Shown: positions 34,500-46,148, counted from the stretch's first letter. The stretch: 64,000 bases of DNA from Ceratothoa steindachneri (GCA_963969495.1 OZ018330.1:66536907-66600906), one strand, 5' to 3'. Made by a program: numbers and translations. Notes: generated by a model not told the origin, from the sequence alone.

Positions 34500-35000
34500 G
34501 AGCTAGGTCTGGAGGGCATATTCCTTCACTGGAATTGTCACGGACTCCAGGCCAACTTAGAGGAGCTGCAGCGACTCGGGACCATGCTGGGCCGCACGCC
34601 CCCCCCCCCCCATCTCCTGCCCACCTTCCCTGAGTATAAGGGTTTTGCGATTTCAACACTACGGGATGGGGGCCGGGCAGTAAGATTCGCGATATACACA
34701 CCGCATGATCTCTCCGTTCTTCTCTTTGCTTTAGATACCTCCTTTCAGGCAAAGGCTATGCAGCTGCACCTGGATAGGAGGTATGAGGTCATTTCTACGT
34801 ACATTCCACCGTCAGCTGACTTCGACGCGGGAGACTTACACCGCGTGGTGGCACTGTTGCCGAGGCCCTATCTCTTGCTCGGAGATCTGATAGAGGACAA
34901 CCCCTTCTGGGGAGACTACTCAATTAATCCCAGGGAGGGGACAACTCCTTGCCAACCTAATCGAAGAGCTGGAGATAGGTATCCTGAATGTGGGTAGTTT
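34500..35000 (+). pseudogene. LINE A endonuclease domain (APE type)
   Basis: From about 34508 the frame reads LEGIFLHWNCHGLQANLEEL, the opening of apurinic-type endonucleases of LINEs. The open frame 34584-34997 then carries FPEYKGFAISTLRDGGRAV, VISTYIPPSADFDAGDLHRV and LLGDLIEDNPFWGDYSINP. In active relatives the last block reads GDFNAHxxxWG, so the catalytic Asn is Ile here. The LQET block carrying the metal-binding Glu has been lost around a run of Cs at 34602-34612. The enzyme would nick target DNA for reverse transcription; this copy cannot be active. Confidence 0.8.
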
Positions 35001-35459
35001 ACGCATCACTAACGAGAACCGCTTAATTTCCTGTGGGATTTCAGGAAATGACTGATTTCTCTGACTCGTTTGATTAGTTTAGGTCGGTAGATGATATGGT
35101 TAAGATCTTCTCCGACAAACTCATCGCCGTAGGCCTAACTACTATTCCTAAAACGTCTGGCAGTTTTGCATGCCGACAGCTCCCTTGGTAATCAGACGAG
35201 TTTGAGGGTGCCATCAAACAGAAGCGTTGTGCCTATATGCGCTATAAGCGCCGCACAAACGAATTCGCTGTCGGTGAATTTCATTAATTTTGAAATCTGG
35301 TTCCGCTATGCTTTCGAAGCACGACTGCCAGACTTTTTTGGGGGCATTCATGTCTTACCTTAACTCGAAAACCCCTCTAACAGAGGTGTGGAAGCGAGTC
35401 AAAAGGATTAGTAGCATGTTCTCGTAGGGTAGGAGAATCGCACACAATCTCGGACCCCG

Positions 35460-36690
35460 CGTCTGTGGCGGAATCCTTCGCGACCGTTTTCTTCACATTC
35501 TCTAGCCGGCATGCTACTCTGCCAGCATTCAATGCACGTCCTGAGGTTGCAGAAGGCCGCCGATTGGAATTTAATTTCAGAGGCGGAGAACTCTTTAACA
35601 ACAGGTTTAGTTTGAGCGAGTTGCTATCCACTGTCGCTTCGTGCGCGGACATCGCCTGTGGTGCGCACGATATCCTGTACGCCATGTTTCAACACCAGGG
35701 TGAGCGAGGCATGGCCTTTCTGTTAGATTTGTTCAACAGGATCTGGGTAGAGTGTATACACCTAGACTCCTGACGAATTGCTACTTTGCTCGCCTTTCGC
35801 TAATCACTTTAGATTAGCCCTTTTTCTGGATAGCGGAGGCCATCTGTCTTCTGCAAAGTGTGGTTTCCGGAAGTTCCACTCCACGTCAGATGCTCTGCTC
35901 CGACTAGAAAATACCGTCTGCGAAGCTTTCCTTCATAGACAAAACTACGCCACGGTGAGTTTCTATCTGGAGAGATCCTATGATACCGCATGGAGATACG
36001 GTACCATGGAGACTTTCCTCAAGTTGGGGGTGAGGGAACGCTTACCAATTTTCATATCTGAATTTTTGTGAGATCGTCCATTTCGCGTAAGGTGGGGAAA
36101 GGGAGCCCTCTTCGCCCCAATGTAGCAGTAAAAGTGTGTCTCGCAGGTAAGTGTCCTCAGTGTCTCACCCTTCGCCCTGAGCAACAACGGCATCACCACG
36201 GTGTTGCCGGAAGATGTTCTCGCTACGCCCGACGTGGACGACCTTTCGATCTCTTTTAGCGTGGCCCAGATGCCAACTCCGGAGCGTCGACTCCAACAGG
36301 CATTGAAACGCATCATTCGCAATGCCGAAGAGCACAGGCTTCAGTTTTCCTTGGACAAAACTAAGTTGGTGCACGTATGACGCCATCCATGTTTCCACCC
36401 TAATCCAGACTTGTTTCAAAATGACGTTCACCTGTAAGTGGTGGACGCGCACCGTTTTCTTGGCCCTACATGAGAGTCTCATATTAGCAGCCTTAGGGTC
36501 TCTTTTACCCGCGCCATCGATATTCATTTATCTGTGTGCTTCAGCGCCCGGCGCGCTGATTGGGCTACTACCTTACTTATTCATCTACTTTTGTTCCTTC
36601 GAAGCTCGGCTACTGATGCGAGTTTTATGCATCAGCACTGGCCTTCGACTGGCGACCGGTGCCTTTAGCACGTCCACCAATAAGACCCTA
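35460..36690 (+). pseudogene. LINE A reverse transcriptase
   Basis: The frame 35465-35773 holds FSLSELLSTVASCADIAC and GAHDILYAMFQHQGERGM, the N-terminal RT segment. GFRKFHSTSDALLRLEN near 35862 and YATVSFYLERSYDTAWRYG near 35945 follow; the first catalytic Asp (FxDLE) is Tyr in SFYLE. After frameshifts, SVLSVSPFALSNNGI near 36150 precedes the catalytic box, which reads DVDDLSIS at 36231-36254, so the usual aromatic residue before VDD is replaced but both Asp remain. ERRLQQALKRIIRNAEEH and LQFSLDKTKLVHV follow, up to a stop near 36378. The thumb region continues in other frames to about 36690. Confidence 0.85.
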
Positions 36691-36696
36691 ATTGTT

Positions 36697-39160
36697 AGTC
36701 GGTCCCTGTTTTGCTTTATTTGTTGTTTTTGAAATAACATTCTACCTATCTGGCCGATTCTAACAGAATGTGAAACCCTCAATTTGTTTTACATTCTCTT
36801 CGAATAATAAAATTGTCAAAGTCCTTCCAAGGTTACCCCGGGAATTATTTTGTCTTAGCAATAATATCATAACTTGTCGGTCGATACTCTGCTAGACTAG
36901 ACTAGGATAAAATATGCTATACTCTGCTAGGCAGGACTAGAATAGCCTATACTAGGCTAATATACGCTAGGCTATACTATGCTAAGCTATTCTTATTCAT
37001 AATGTACAAGGGTAAGATATACTATACTAATTTGGCCTATAATATGCTATGTTAGGATAGCATATAGTATTTTAAGCTAGACAATAATATGCTATGCTTG
37101 ACTAGGCTAAGATAGGATAGTATAGGCTATACTTGTCTATGATAGTTAATGCTAGGCTAGGTTATAATATGCTTGGCTAGGCTAAGATATACTAGGCTAT
37201 GCACGGCATGAAAGGCTATACTAGGCTAGGCCACGCTAAGGCATGCAACCTTAGGCTATGATATACTAAGCAATGCTACACTAAGATAGGTTCGCTCTAC
37301 CAAGTTACGATAAGCGCGCTTTGCTAGGGTAGGCTAGGCTATGTTATGCATGCTATCTAAGCCTAGCCTAAGATCTAATAGTCTAGGCTAGGCAATACTA
37401 TAATATACTATAATATAATAACTAGACAAGGGTAGGGTAGGATAAGTAGACTATGATAAACTATACTATGCTAACCTAGTCTAGGCTAGAATATGCTAAC
37501 TAGACTAGGGTTATATCGAATATGCTATGCTAGGCTACAGTGATCTAGTCTAAACTAGGCTATACTAAGCTAGACTAGACTAAGTTTTAGTATACAATTG
37601 TAGGCTGCGCTAGGCTTGGCTAGTTTATACTCTGTTAGGCAGGAATAGCTAGATTATACTCTGCCTGGCTAGGCTATACTTTGATAAGCTAGGCTAAGCT
37701 AGGATACACTGGGATATGCTTAAGTATATTATACTCAGCTAGGCTGAATTATACTATTTAGTTAAACTAGGTTAGGCTATATATACTATGCTAGACTATA
37801 TATGCAAGTCTATGGTACACTAGGCTAGGGCATAATAGGCTTCTCTAGGGTATACTATGCTATTCTTTCTTATTCTATGCTATGATATACTAGGCTGAGA
37901 TATACAAGGGTATGCTGGACTATATTACGCTAGGCTAGGCTAGATTATAGTGTATCATGCTAAGCTAGCATAGGCTAGACTATAGTTGGGTGTGCTATAC
38001 CAAGATATACCATGCTAGAATAGGATAGGATATACTATTCTAAGCTAGGCTATACTATGCTAGACTAGTTATACTATGCCAGCTTAGGTAATACTATGCT
38101 TATTATATAATATGCTAAGCTAAATTAGGCTAGGTAAGGCTATGGTAGATATACTATGCTATGCTATGCTTTGTAAGGCTAGGCTAGCCTAGGCTATACG
38201 AGGATAGGCATGGCTATACTATGTTAAACTATTCTAAACTTTATTAGGATAGGATCTGCTATACTAAACTATCTTAGGCTAGGCTATACTATGATAAGTT
38301 ATACGTTGGTACGCTTTACTATCCTATATATGCTAGGCTGTACTAGGGTATGTTAGAATAGGCCTTACTATGGTTTCTAAGCTAGGATAAGCCATACTAT
38401 ACATTCTCTGCTAGGATAGGCTAGATTATTCTAGGGCTAAGTCATATTATGGCAGGCTAAGCTATACTATGTAAGGCTAGCCTATACTATGCTAACTACG
38501 CTACAGTATGGTAGGGTAAGTTCTACTATTTAGGGAATCCTAGGCTAGAGTTGGTTATACGAAGCTAAGCTATACTATGGTAGGCTATGGTATAACATAA
38601 TATACTCTGTTATACTATGCTATACTATACTATGCTATGATATACTATGCTCTTCTAGGCTAGGCATGATATACTATGTTAAGCAATCTTGGCTAGTCTA
38701 TACTATGCTAGGTTTTATTTCTGCTAGGTGAGGTAATAATATGGCACGCTATCCTACGGTAAGCTAGGTTTTTCCAGGCTACTATTCGAGACATAGTAGG
38801 CTAGGTTGTTTTACATTATATTTCGAATGATATAATTACCAAAGTTCTCCCAAGTTTAGCCAGAGACTTTTTTTTTTTGGAGGGCGGGGGGGAAATAACA
38901 TAACTATTAGGTCGATTTTAACTAAATTTGAAACCCTTATGTTGTTTTACATTCTCTTTAGAATGATATAATTACTAAGGTCCTCTTAAGGAAATTTGTT
39001 TTTTTTAGCAATAACATTATAACTAATCGGCTGATTCTAATGAAATGTGCAACTTTTGATGTGTTTACATTCCCTTTCGAATGATAGAGTTGCCATGTTC
39101 CTACCAAGCTTACTCCGGGAATCGCAAGGACATAAATCCGAATAAGTGAGGGCACGTGAC
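36697..39160 (+). mobile_element. Modular minisatellite element, copy 2
   Basis: Begins near agtcggtccctg and has one unit with gttttacattctcttcg at 36787, then a pentamer array (36886-38806). Three more units start near 38805, 38941 and 39063, and it ends in aagtgagggcacgtgac at 39144-39160. Units match copy 1 (1-484) in reverse complement, including flanking sequence on both sides. The element has no coding capacity. Its internal tandem structure with distinctive ends resembles non-autonomous elements such as Helitron-type or MITE-type repeats that carry minisatellites (inference). Confidence 0.6.
36886..38806. repeat. 1.9 kb pentanucleotide (NCTAN) array
   Basis: Degenerate array with 5-base periodicity built from gctag, gctat, actat and actag-type pentamers, often grouped as ctaggctatactatg. 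CTA recurs every five bases on the plus strand almost throughout. No open frame of note. It lies exactly between the first and second minisatellite units of element copy 2. Confidence 0.95.
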
Positions 39161-40149
39161 TTTTGGGCAGCAGATCTTGCTTTCACCCTTTGTCCTTTTT
39201 TATCGCTGTTTTTTGTTATCTACATATTGTTATTTGTTTTTTTAATATAGCCTAGTAGTAGGCAGTGTCAGTAGGGTGACCTATGCCCAAGTAGGCAGTC
39301 GCCAGATGGGCTCCTAAAATTAAACCAAAATAAATTAGGTGCCGTCGACTCTGTTAACCTTCCTCTAATACACATCTAAGGTGGTTACGCCGGCACCATA
39401 CTTTATGATTTAAACTCTTACAGAATGTTGCCTGAATGGCAGGCGGGGTGGGCCAACCCAATAAACGCTAGACCGGGACTGATTAGGAGTAAATGATTGC
39501 ATCCTGGAATTAGGATTCTATGGAGACTTTTATACTTAACTACTTTACATCTGTTCACCTTTGATTTCGAACTATACTGACAAGTGAAAATAACGTTGCG
39601 AGTGGTCATGGGAATCCGCACCCATTCGTGGCCTCACACTTCCTAGGCGTCTGCTAGGATGAGCTAACATGTGACACCACTTCCACTGGTGGAGGGGCTT
39701 CGTTTTACAATCCGTAAGCGGGAAACGGGCTACCCAATTGCCATCTTTTGAGCCACTCTCATGCGGCTTGACCTTTGAAAAGGAGGTGCACGCCCCACCA
39801 CTGCTGTGCTTTCCCAGGGACACCTCCAACACTTTTCTACCAACTACTTATCCTATGTGGCTTAGTCGAGTGGCAGTGTAAGCCATGAGTTACCTACCTG
39901 AAGGCTTTCCCCTTTCCTGAGACTAAGAGTAAGGTGGATTTCTCCTCACTACCTTCTCTGAAGCCGCCCTCTTTTACTATCACAAGGGATTGCTAAGAGA
40001 GCCGACAGGCGGCCCATAGACAGACAGGCGGATTGATAGAGAATTAGGGGGCCAAAAATAATAGAACCGACTGGGCCATGGCCCCACAGTCCGGCATTCA
40101 TAGTTTGCAGGCGATCGACTCGCCTGCCCACCTCTCTTACCGGATGTAG

Positions 40150-41350
40150 GTGGGTTCGCTTTCCAGAGACGAGATGAAAAAAATACCTCGATGCCTTGGG
40201 AAGGATGGAAGGGGGGATAAAAGCCACATGGACATTGTCTTGGAAGTAACTGAGCAACAGGCGGCAGGATCTTCGATCAGATCAAACACAGGCTCGGTGA
40301 CAGACATTAAACCTGAGTTCGCACTTGTGAAAGATTCTCTTAAAACGGCTGGGGCCCCTGAGGACACAAAGAGAGGATAGACCGACTCCCGCGGCTTGTA
40401 CCACTTAACAACCAAGACCTTCTTCATCACAAAGAAGGATCTCACTTAGGCTTGTCCGTCCCGTTTAGGGGCTCCTTTTGTCGGTGAAGAGAAGCAAGTT
40501 CATTTTACACCTTCCTCTATCAAAATAGGAAATGAGAGAAAGAAGAAAAAGAGAATTAATGGTTGATCTCTCTCTCCGAGACCAGAATGGAGGGACCGAT
40601 CCGCTGCCGCTTTGGCAAGCAACCGGGCGAAGATTGGCACGTCCGGCTCCGAGGTGCCCTCGGATTGAAGCCCAGACAAAGCCAAAAATTGCAGGTGCGC
40701 TGAGTGAAGCTTTGGTTACATCGGAGCTCGTTATTAAATTCAAATGCTTTCTGATTATTCGCTCCACTGATGGCAGCAGGTTGGCCAAGGCCAACATAAT
40801 CCATCAGAGGGGAGAATTAAATAGGTTGATTGGTAGAGAGCAGAATGTGTCCCGTTTTTCAGATGGAAGCCTTCTGGCGCCATCATTAGTGCCCTTCGGA
40901 TACTTAATGGCTCGCCGTTGAGCTTGACGCCGCACTCAACTTAAATTTCGATAAAGAACCGGTTGATGCGAGGGAACTCGTGGGATATTCCAGAGAAGAC
41001 ATCTCCCTAGAGTTGGCCAACCATGAAGCCGTCAATGTCAATTGTGTAATAAGAAAACAGTGAAGGGCCTGGAAACCCACCCTTAACTTTTTTATCACCT
41101 TCTACCGTGTCACGTTCACTAAATGTGCTTACTGGGTGGTATTGCTATCGCGGGACGGCATTCGTGCCATTGCCGCGAGGTGCTATTATCTCAACCGCTT
41201 CGTCAATACAAATTGCTCCTGTAGATGTACAAAGTCGGGTTTATGCGAAGTTTGTGTAAGATACTTCAAGGTCATTTACGTTAAGGCCTTATCGTGTATG
41301 GCCAAGTTTGTCAATTGCTGAGATGCACCCCTCTTTTTCGAAGGAATGTG
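40150..41350 (+). pseudogene. LINE B ORF1, degraded
   Basis: The frame 40150-40380 (with GSSIRSNTGSV) corresponds to 32530-32721 in copy A (GSSIRSNPSSV). The frame 40532-40921 contains FLIIRSTDGSRLAKANIIHQ and RFSDGSLLA, matching copy A's FLVIRSTNGG and RFPDGSLLA. The CCHC region persists only in part: CYYLNRFVNTNCSC and CRCTKSGLCEVC near 41180-41260. The residues FVNC followed by a stop near 41320 correspond to the second finger CFNCGE. Confidence 0.75.
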
Positions 41351-41959
41351 GTGCCTATGTCCTGGAGAAGTGATTGCTGGCCATTCAAGCTACAAATCTT
41401 TTCTTATTTCGACAGGCTAAGAAATTGGTTCTTGAGTGCCTGGTGTTGCCTGGGACATCTTATGCCTCTATTTTAATATAGGCACCCTCGGCTCTAACAC
41501 CTTCAGGCCTATGAGCATTGTCGTTTCCGCGCTCATTCGGAACCTTTCTGTAGGTTCTACTCGCTTCGGGTGCTTTATTTGTAGAGCTCGTGGCACAATG
41601 GGTTCACATCCAGCCGTGGCTAACACCAGTGCTTCCGCGCTCCTGCTCCAGCGTGGCTATTTCCCGTTAGGCGAAACGGACGCGTGCCTCCGCCGAGTCA
41701 TTACTCACAGGAGGAAATAACTCTGAAAGTAGTCGTAAGGCCCTCTTCCGAGGTTCCTAATTCTGCCCCCCAAAAAGACGACATCACCAAAGGAGATATG
41801 GTTTTCAAAGCACTCCCACTTCTCCGCCGAAGATAAGGAGGCGGATAGAGGGAAAGACTCGCATAGCTAGCACAACAGCCCGGGATAAGTCTGCGAAGGA
41901 GACAGCGCCTTATGCACCTTGTTTATCCAAATGTGCACGGAGATCTGCGTCTCCTCCGG

Positions 41960-42430
41960 GCTAGTCCTGGAGGGCATATTCATTCAATGGAATTGTCACG
42001 AAATATGGGACAACTGGGAGGAGCTGAGAAGGTTAGTCTCCTACCATTCCTAGTTAGCTATCTTTTTGCATGAAACCATGATGAACTCGTGCCCATTACT
42101 AACCCTCCAGGAATATAAAGTTTTTGCAACCCTACCACCAAGAGAGTAGCAATGATGCTTCACCTGGTATATTCCGCTGTCGCCGACTTCAACGCTGGGT
42201 ACTTCCGCCGCATCGTGGCATGGTTGCTGAGCCCCTTTCTATTCCTCGAGATTTGAAAGGTAGACACTCCTTCTGGGAAGCCTACTCTTTAAATCCCAGA
42301 GGTCAGATCCTTGCCAACCTGATCGATGAGCTGGAGATAGGTGTCATAACTCTGAATGAGGTTACGCATATCTGCCCGAAAACCCCTTCTTTTTCCTGTC
42401 TTGATTTATCCGGATGCATAGCATAATTTT
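41960..42430 (+). pseudogene. LINE B endonuclease, degraded
   Basis: The opening LEGIFIQWNCHEIWDNWEEL near 41967 aligns with LEGIFLHWNCHGLQANLEEL of copy A. FLHETMMNSCPLLTLQEYK near 42066 retains the ET of the LQET metal-binding block, which copy A lacks. QILANLIDELEIGVITLNE near 42305 follows the GDFN region, which is itself garbled. Several frames are needed. Confidence 0.7.
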
Positions 42431-42959
42431 GTGTTGGAAGTGGTCAATGCCTTGATCGATGTTAGTGACCACTTTCCCATTTAAATATCTTTTTATGGAC
42501 CGCTGCTTAATGAGAGAGTCTAATGCGGGCATGGCGCGGGTTAGGTAGTCTACATTTCACAAATCACTGATTTTTCTTGTCATAAGTCAAGAACTTATGA
42601 TCGGTGGATGACAACGTTGACTTCTTCTCCGGTAACATCATCGCCGTATGCCTGAGTATTATTCTAAAAACGTCTGGCCGTTTTGCACACCGACGTCTTC
42701 CGTGGTGATCAGCCAAGTGAGAGACCGCTCTCAAACAGAATTACTATGCGGGCATGCGCAATAACCGCCGCCAGAACGATTTCACTATCGAGAAATATGG
42801 TCAAGCTAAGGATAGGTTCAGGTATGTTCAGAAACACACACGCTGCTCTTCTTATGGGAATACGTGTCTTCACTGAACGGGAAACTCCTCTAGTAGTGGT
42901 GTTGAACCTAGTCAAAAAATTCATGGCAAGTTCTCGTAGGATTCTCCTCCCAGGTCCCT

Positions 42960-43650
42960 AACAGTATTGGACCACAATCTCGGTCCTTGCGTCCTTCGCA
43001 GTGTCCTTTGTGACCTCATTATCTGCATTCTCTAGTAGGATCTTGCTCTGATTGCATTCAATGCACTTCGTGCTGTCGCTTAAGACAACCGACATGACAT
43101 TACCTCCGGAAGCGAAGAATATTTTAACGAGAGGCTTACATTGAGTGAGTTGCGTTCCACTCTCGCTTCCGCCCCTGGTTGGAAGATATCCCGTTAGCCA
43201 TGCTTCGACCCTTAGGTGAGCGAGGCATGGCNNNNNNNNNNNNNNNNNNNNNNNNNNNNNNNNNNNNNNNNNNNNNNNNNNNNNNNNNNNNNNNNNNNNN
43301 NNNNNNNNNNNNNNNNNNNNNNNNNNNNNNNNNNNNNNNNNNNNNNNNNNNNNNNNNNNNNNNNNNNNNNNNNNNNNNNNNNNNNNNNNNNNNNNNNNNN
43401 NNNNNNNNNNNNNNNNNNNNNNNNNNNNNNNCCTTTTTTTACGATATGGAGAAGGCCTATGATACCACATGGCAAAACAGTATCATGGAGATTCTCCACA
43501 CGATAGAGTAAGCGGACACCTCCCAATCTTTATATCTGAATTTTTGCGAGATAGTTGATTCAAAGGTGGGCTGGGAGGAGCCCTCTCTGGCCCAGGACGC
43601 TCCGCCTACGATGCTCATATTCTCAGCCTTAGGGCCTTTGTAACCCAGCA
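42960..43650 (+). pseudogene. LINE B reverse transcriptase, gapped and truncated
   Basis: Upstream of the gap, LSELRSTLASAPGW-like sequence and LGERGM match copy A. Downstream, FFYDMEKAYDTTWQNSIMEI (43434-43493) is the first catalytic block and still has the Asp that copy A has lost. SLYLNFCEIVD follows near 43535. The palm VDD box was not found before similarity ends, so the copy is 3'-truncated. Confidence 0.75.
43232..43431. other. Assembly gap, 200 N
   Basis: Exactly 200 consecutive N. This is a conventional fixed-size gap, so the real length is unknown. Open frames that run across it have no meaning. Confidence 1.
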
Positions 43651-43670
43651 AAGGGCATTCCTCGTCCTAT

Positions 43671-44169
43671 AATTTTCAGCACCTGAAGTTCTGAAAGGGC
43701 TATATCCTTGCTTTTCTAAAGATCATTTATTCAGCCGAAGCTCGAGTAAAGGAAAGGGAAGGGCTTATGCGTCCACAGCCTCCCTCAGTTGCTCCGCTAA
43801 CGGCTCTCAATGCATCTGCAGCCTTTAAATGTCAGTCATACCACAAGCACTTAGGTTTTAGGTCTAAAAAACTCGTTTGACCGCGCGGTGTAGCTCTCAG
43901 GCCGGTGTTACCTCTGCTTCTTCTCAAGATGCCATCCTGGGGCTACCTGGAAAAGGCAAGATGTTTTGCTTTATTTGTATGCTGAGAGCTTGAATACGAA
44001 AGATTTTTGAGTTCGTGGGTGTGAAACTTAGAACGGGGTAGAAGGTCAGGAAGAAGTTGGATGGGTCAGGATGTAAGCACGAGAAACGGTAGGTTGGAAA
44101 CCTCACGTTATATCTTTGATAGGAAATGACCCAGGACGTGTCGCGTTGTTCCAGGCCATTATTTACAAG
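43671..44169. other. No recognised gene between LINE B and mariner
   Basis: Mixed composition with only short open frames, none with a motif. The left part may be diverged LINE 3' sequence. Confidence 0.4.
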
Positions 44170-44883
44170 GATGTTATTTAGTCAATTAGATCCATAGCCA
44201 AGGTGACAGCACTGTCAGATTCTCTCATTACGCAGCTGGTCAATGAAGACATCCGCTACTTTTCAGAGAAGATAAAAAAGGGCCATCTTCTGTCGCAAAA
44301 GATGAAGAATATGCGGAAAGGACGTACTACAAAACTTGTAAAAAACTGAACTATGCCCCGAACCTACCATGCTTTAGATCTTCTCAACTGAGAAGTATTT
44401 CGGCCAGGACCTGGTGGCTAACTATAACAACAACTGCTGTCTTGCTCTGTCACTTTCATAGTGAATATCATGGTGTTTGTGGAGGTCAGTAGCGATTGCC
44501 ACGTAATGCACCCATTTATTTTCACTTGAGGATATGTCGTTTCTCTTGATGCAGAAGTTTGCAGTTTAAACGCCTTAAGGGTGGAATTTGGACTCTGCAT
44601 CATGTCACACAATCAGAAGGCCCAGTCTTATATGTCAGACAATTTCTTTGAAAACATCACTCAAACATCTGAGCACCTAATACCTCAGACGGCATCCACC
44701 TGGAAAATTGTGTTTGTAGTACAGTTGGAGAGAGACCTATACGTCCCTGTTCACCACCAACGTAGAGCTTAGGTCGAAACTCACCAAAGCTTTGATCACT
44801 TAAACAGGTGGAACGGACCATCGAGAAGGTTCTAACGGCGTCTACAGGACGTAGTTGAAGCCAGTGACGATTTCATTGAATAA
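44170..44883 (+). pseudogene. mariner-like transposase, C-terminal two thirds
   Basis: Segments on the plus strand in mixed frames: KMKNMRKGRTTKLVKN near 44300; IMVFVEVSSDCHVMHPFIF near 44470-44520, equivalent to the VMVFGVVSSDGHVMPPF block; DSASCHTIRR at 44591 with the second catalytic Asp and His; YMSDNFFENIT near 44627; and RRLQDVVEASDDFIE ending at the TAA at 44881-44883, the standard C-terminus of this mariner lineage. The WPPxSPDLNPLD block with the third acidic residue is mostly eroded near 44690. There are multiple frameshifts and no TIRs were found. Confidence 0.7.
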
Positions 44884-44929
44884 AATTAATACCAACCCCC
44901 TTAATAAAGGTTAAGTTACACTTTGTTTA

Positions 44930-46060
44930 TTTATCATTCTAGAGGTTTACGTGTATATTAGAAAAGGTTTCGACAAGAAAAATAAAAAGTAAACTTTTCG
45001 GCATTTGTCGATAGAAGGTCTTTTCTATTGTGTGCACATGTCGTAGAGATGGAAAATTCAAAGAATCAAGATTTTTGCCCACTTTGCGCAAGGGCACCAA
45101 CAGGTCCGACTTTGCCAAGCTGCTCAATGTCAGCTTAATGATATTTAGTAGAGTGGCAGAGAGGTTCAAGTAAAAGAAAGACCTCAAAATTTGACCTCAT
45201 TAAAGCAAAGCTCAAGTTCCAAACGGTTTGGCTATGAGAAAGAGCTTCAAAATTGCCCGAAGTTCAAAATTACTGCGATTTCGAAGAAAAAGATTTTAGT
45301 GTCCATAGTGTCCAGAGCCGCCAAATAAGCGGGCGGCAAGAGCTTGAAGTGCGTGGAAACGCATTTGCTCACCCTCCTTATACAAGAATAACGTCAGGAG
45401 TGCTATCGTCTCCTCAACGAGTTAAAGAGTCATTGCATTTTCTTTCTGAAAAAACTTATACGATTAATCCTGTCATTAAAAAATAGACCGAACGCGTGGT
45501 ATGCTTCGGCCAGGTCGTCTAGGAGGTTTGTTACGTGTCCACGACCAAGCACCCGGCGTCCTTAATGTTGCTCGGCGTCATAGCTTCGAATAGTGAGAAG
45601 ATGACTCTAGTGTGGTTAACGGCGATTACAGGGACATTTAGGCCACGTAAGTCGTGCCCTGGATGAGAAAGATCACGAAGAAGGCGGACTGAGTCTTTTA
45701 GCAGGACGTTGCCCCGCCCCGCACGGCAAATACTGGGCAAGAGTGGCTGGGTTTAAACATGAACTTCTGGTCGAAGGAATTTGGCCGCTGCAGACACCCG
45801 ATCCCAATCCAATCGAAGAAAAAGTGTAAGCGAAAGGCCGGTAAGGTCCGCCAAATCATAGTTGGCGAGCTGAAGTCCTCCGTCAACCGCGTGTGGGAAC
45901 GCATGAGGAACCACTTCGTCCCAAAAGTGTGCGCGGCCTTTAGGTTTCACCTGTAGCACTGGGGTGACGCCGAAGGCGGTTACATTTATTAATATTACAA
46001 GGTTGACACAGATTTATATGTTTAAACAATAAAAACGTGTCTAACTACAAAAATACTATA
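44930..46060 (+). pseudogene. Second mariner-like transposase, different lineage
   Basis: The frame from 45253 reads VPEVQNYCDF-like sequence, then SPQRVKESLHFLSEKTYTIN near 45410-45465. This is the first catalytic block (family SDEKTF), with Ser where Asp is expected. ERVVCFGQ near 45490, TKHPASLMLLGVIASNSEKM near 45545 and VWLTAI follow in the same frame, with stops at 45484, 45520 and 45664. Farther on, IWPLQTPDPNPIEEKV at 45779 is the WPPQSPDLNP block. The next few hundred bases fit the C-terminal region. It is distinct from the copy at 44170-44883 in the block sequences, so the two are separate insertions. Confidence 0.75.
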
Positions 46061-46144
46061 ATTGTTTCCTTTGTCGAGCGCGTTGTAGCGAGTGTAAAAG
46101 GACTTTTACACATGTACTTTGATGAAAATTTCTATATCAATGAA

Positions 46145-46148
<4 letters not shown>

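Larger units (their letters stand above)
31481..36690 (+). mobile_element. LINE copy A (two-ORF, I/Jockey-like)
   Basis: GC-richer block with a probable 5' region (about 31480-32269), an ORF1 with CCHC fingers (32270-33780), an APE-type endonuclease (about 34500-35000) and a reverse transcriptase (about 35460-36690). Copy B at 39.2-43.7 kb follows the same order on the same strand with lower integrity. The 5' limit is set by composition and is approximate. The 3' end is cut off by, or merges into, minisatellite element copy 2 near 36697; no poly-A tail is seen. Confidence 0.75.
39240..43670 (+). mobile_element. LINE copy B, same family as copy A
   Basis: Same order as copy A: ORF1 block (40150-41350), endonuclease (about 41960-42430), RT (about 42960-43640). 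Nucleotide similarity to A is visible in many stretches, for example cagatgggagcc/cagatggaagcc, and tatatctgaatttttg in the RT. It is more decayed than A, has a 200-base assembly gap in the RT, and ends near 43670 before the catalytic VDD region. The 5' limit is approximate. Confidence 0.7.

Noticed and set aside
34207..34752. 181-codon minus-strand frame
   Set aside because: It is antisense to the LINE A ORF1/endonuclease region, whose plus-strand translation has clear endonuclease motifs; treated as a shadow.
36886..38806. CRISPR-like or telomeric array
   Set aside because: There are no unique spacers and the genome is clearly animal; the period is five bases without a telomeric unit, so it is a simple satellite.
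42958..43526. Long open frames on both strands across 43232-43431
   Set aside because: They run through a 200-base N gap and are partly untranslatable placeholders; only the flanking LINE motifs are real.
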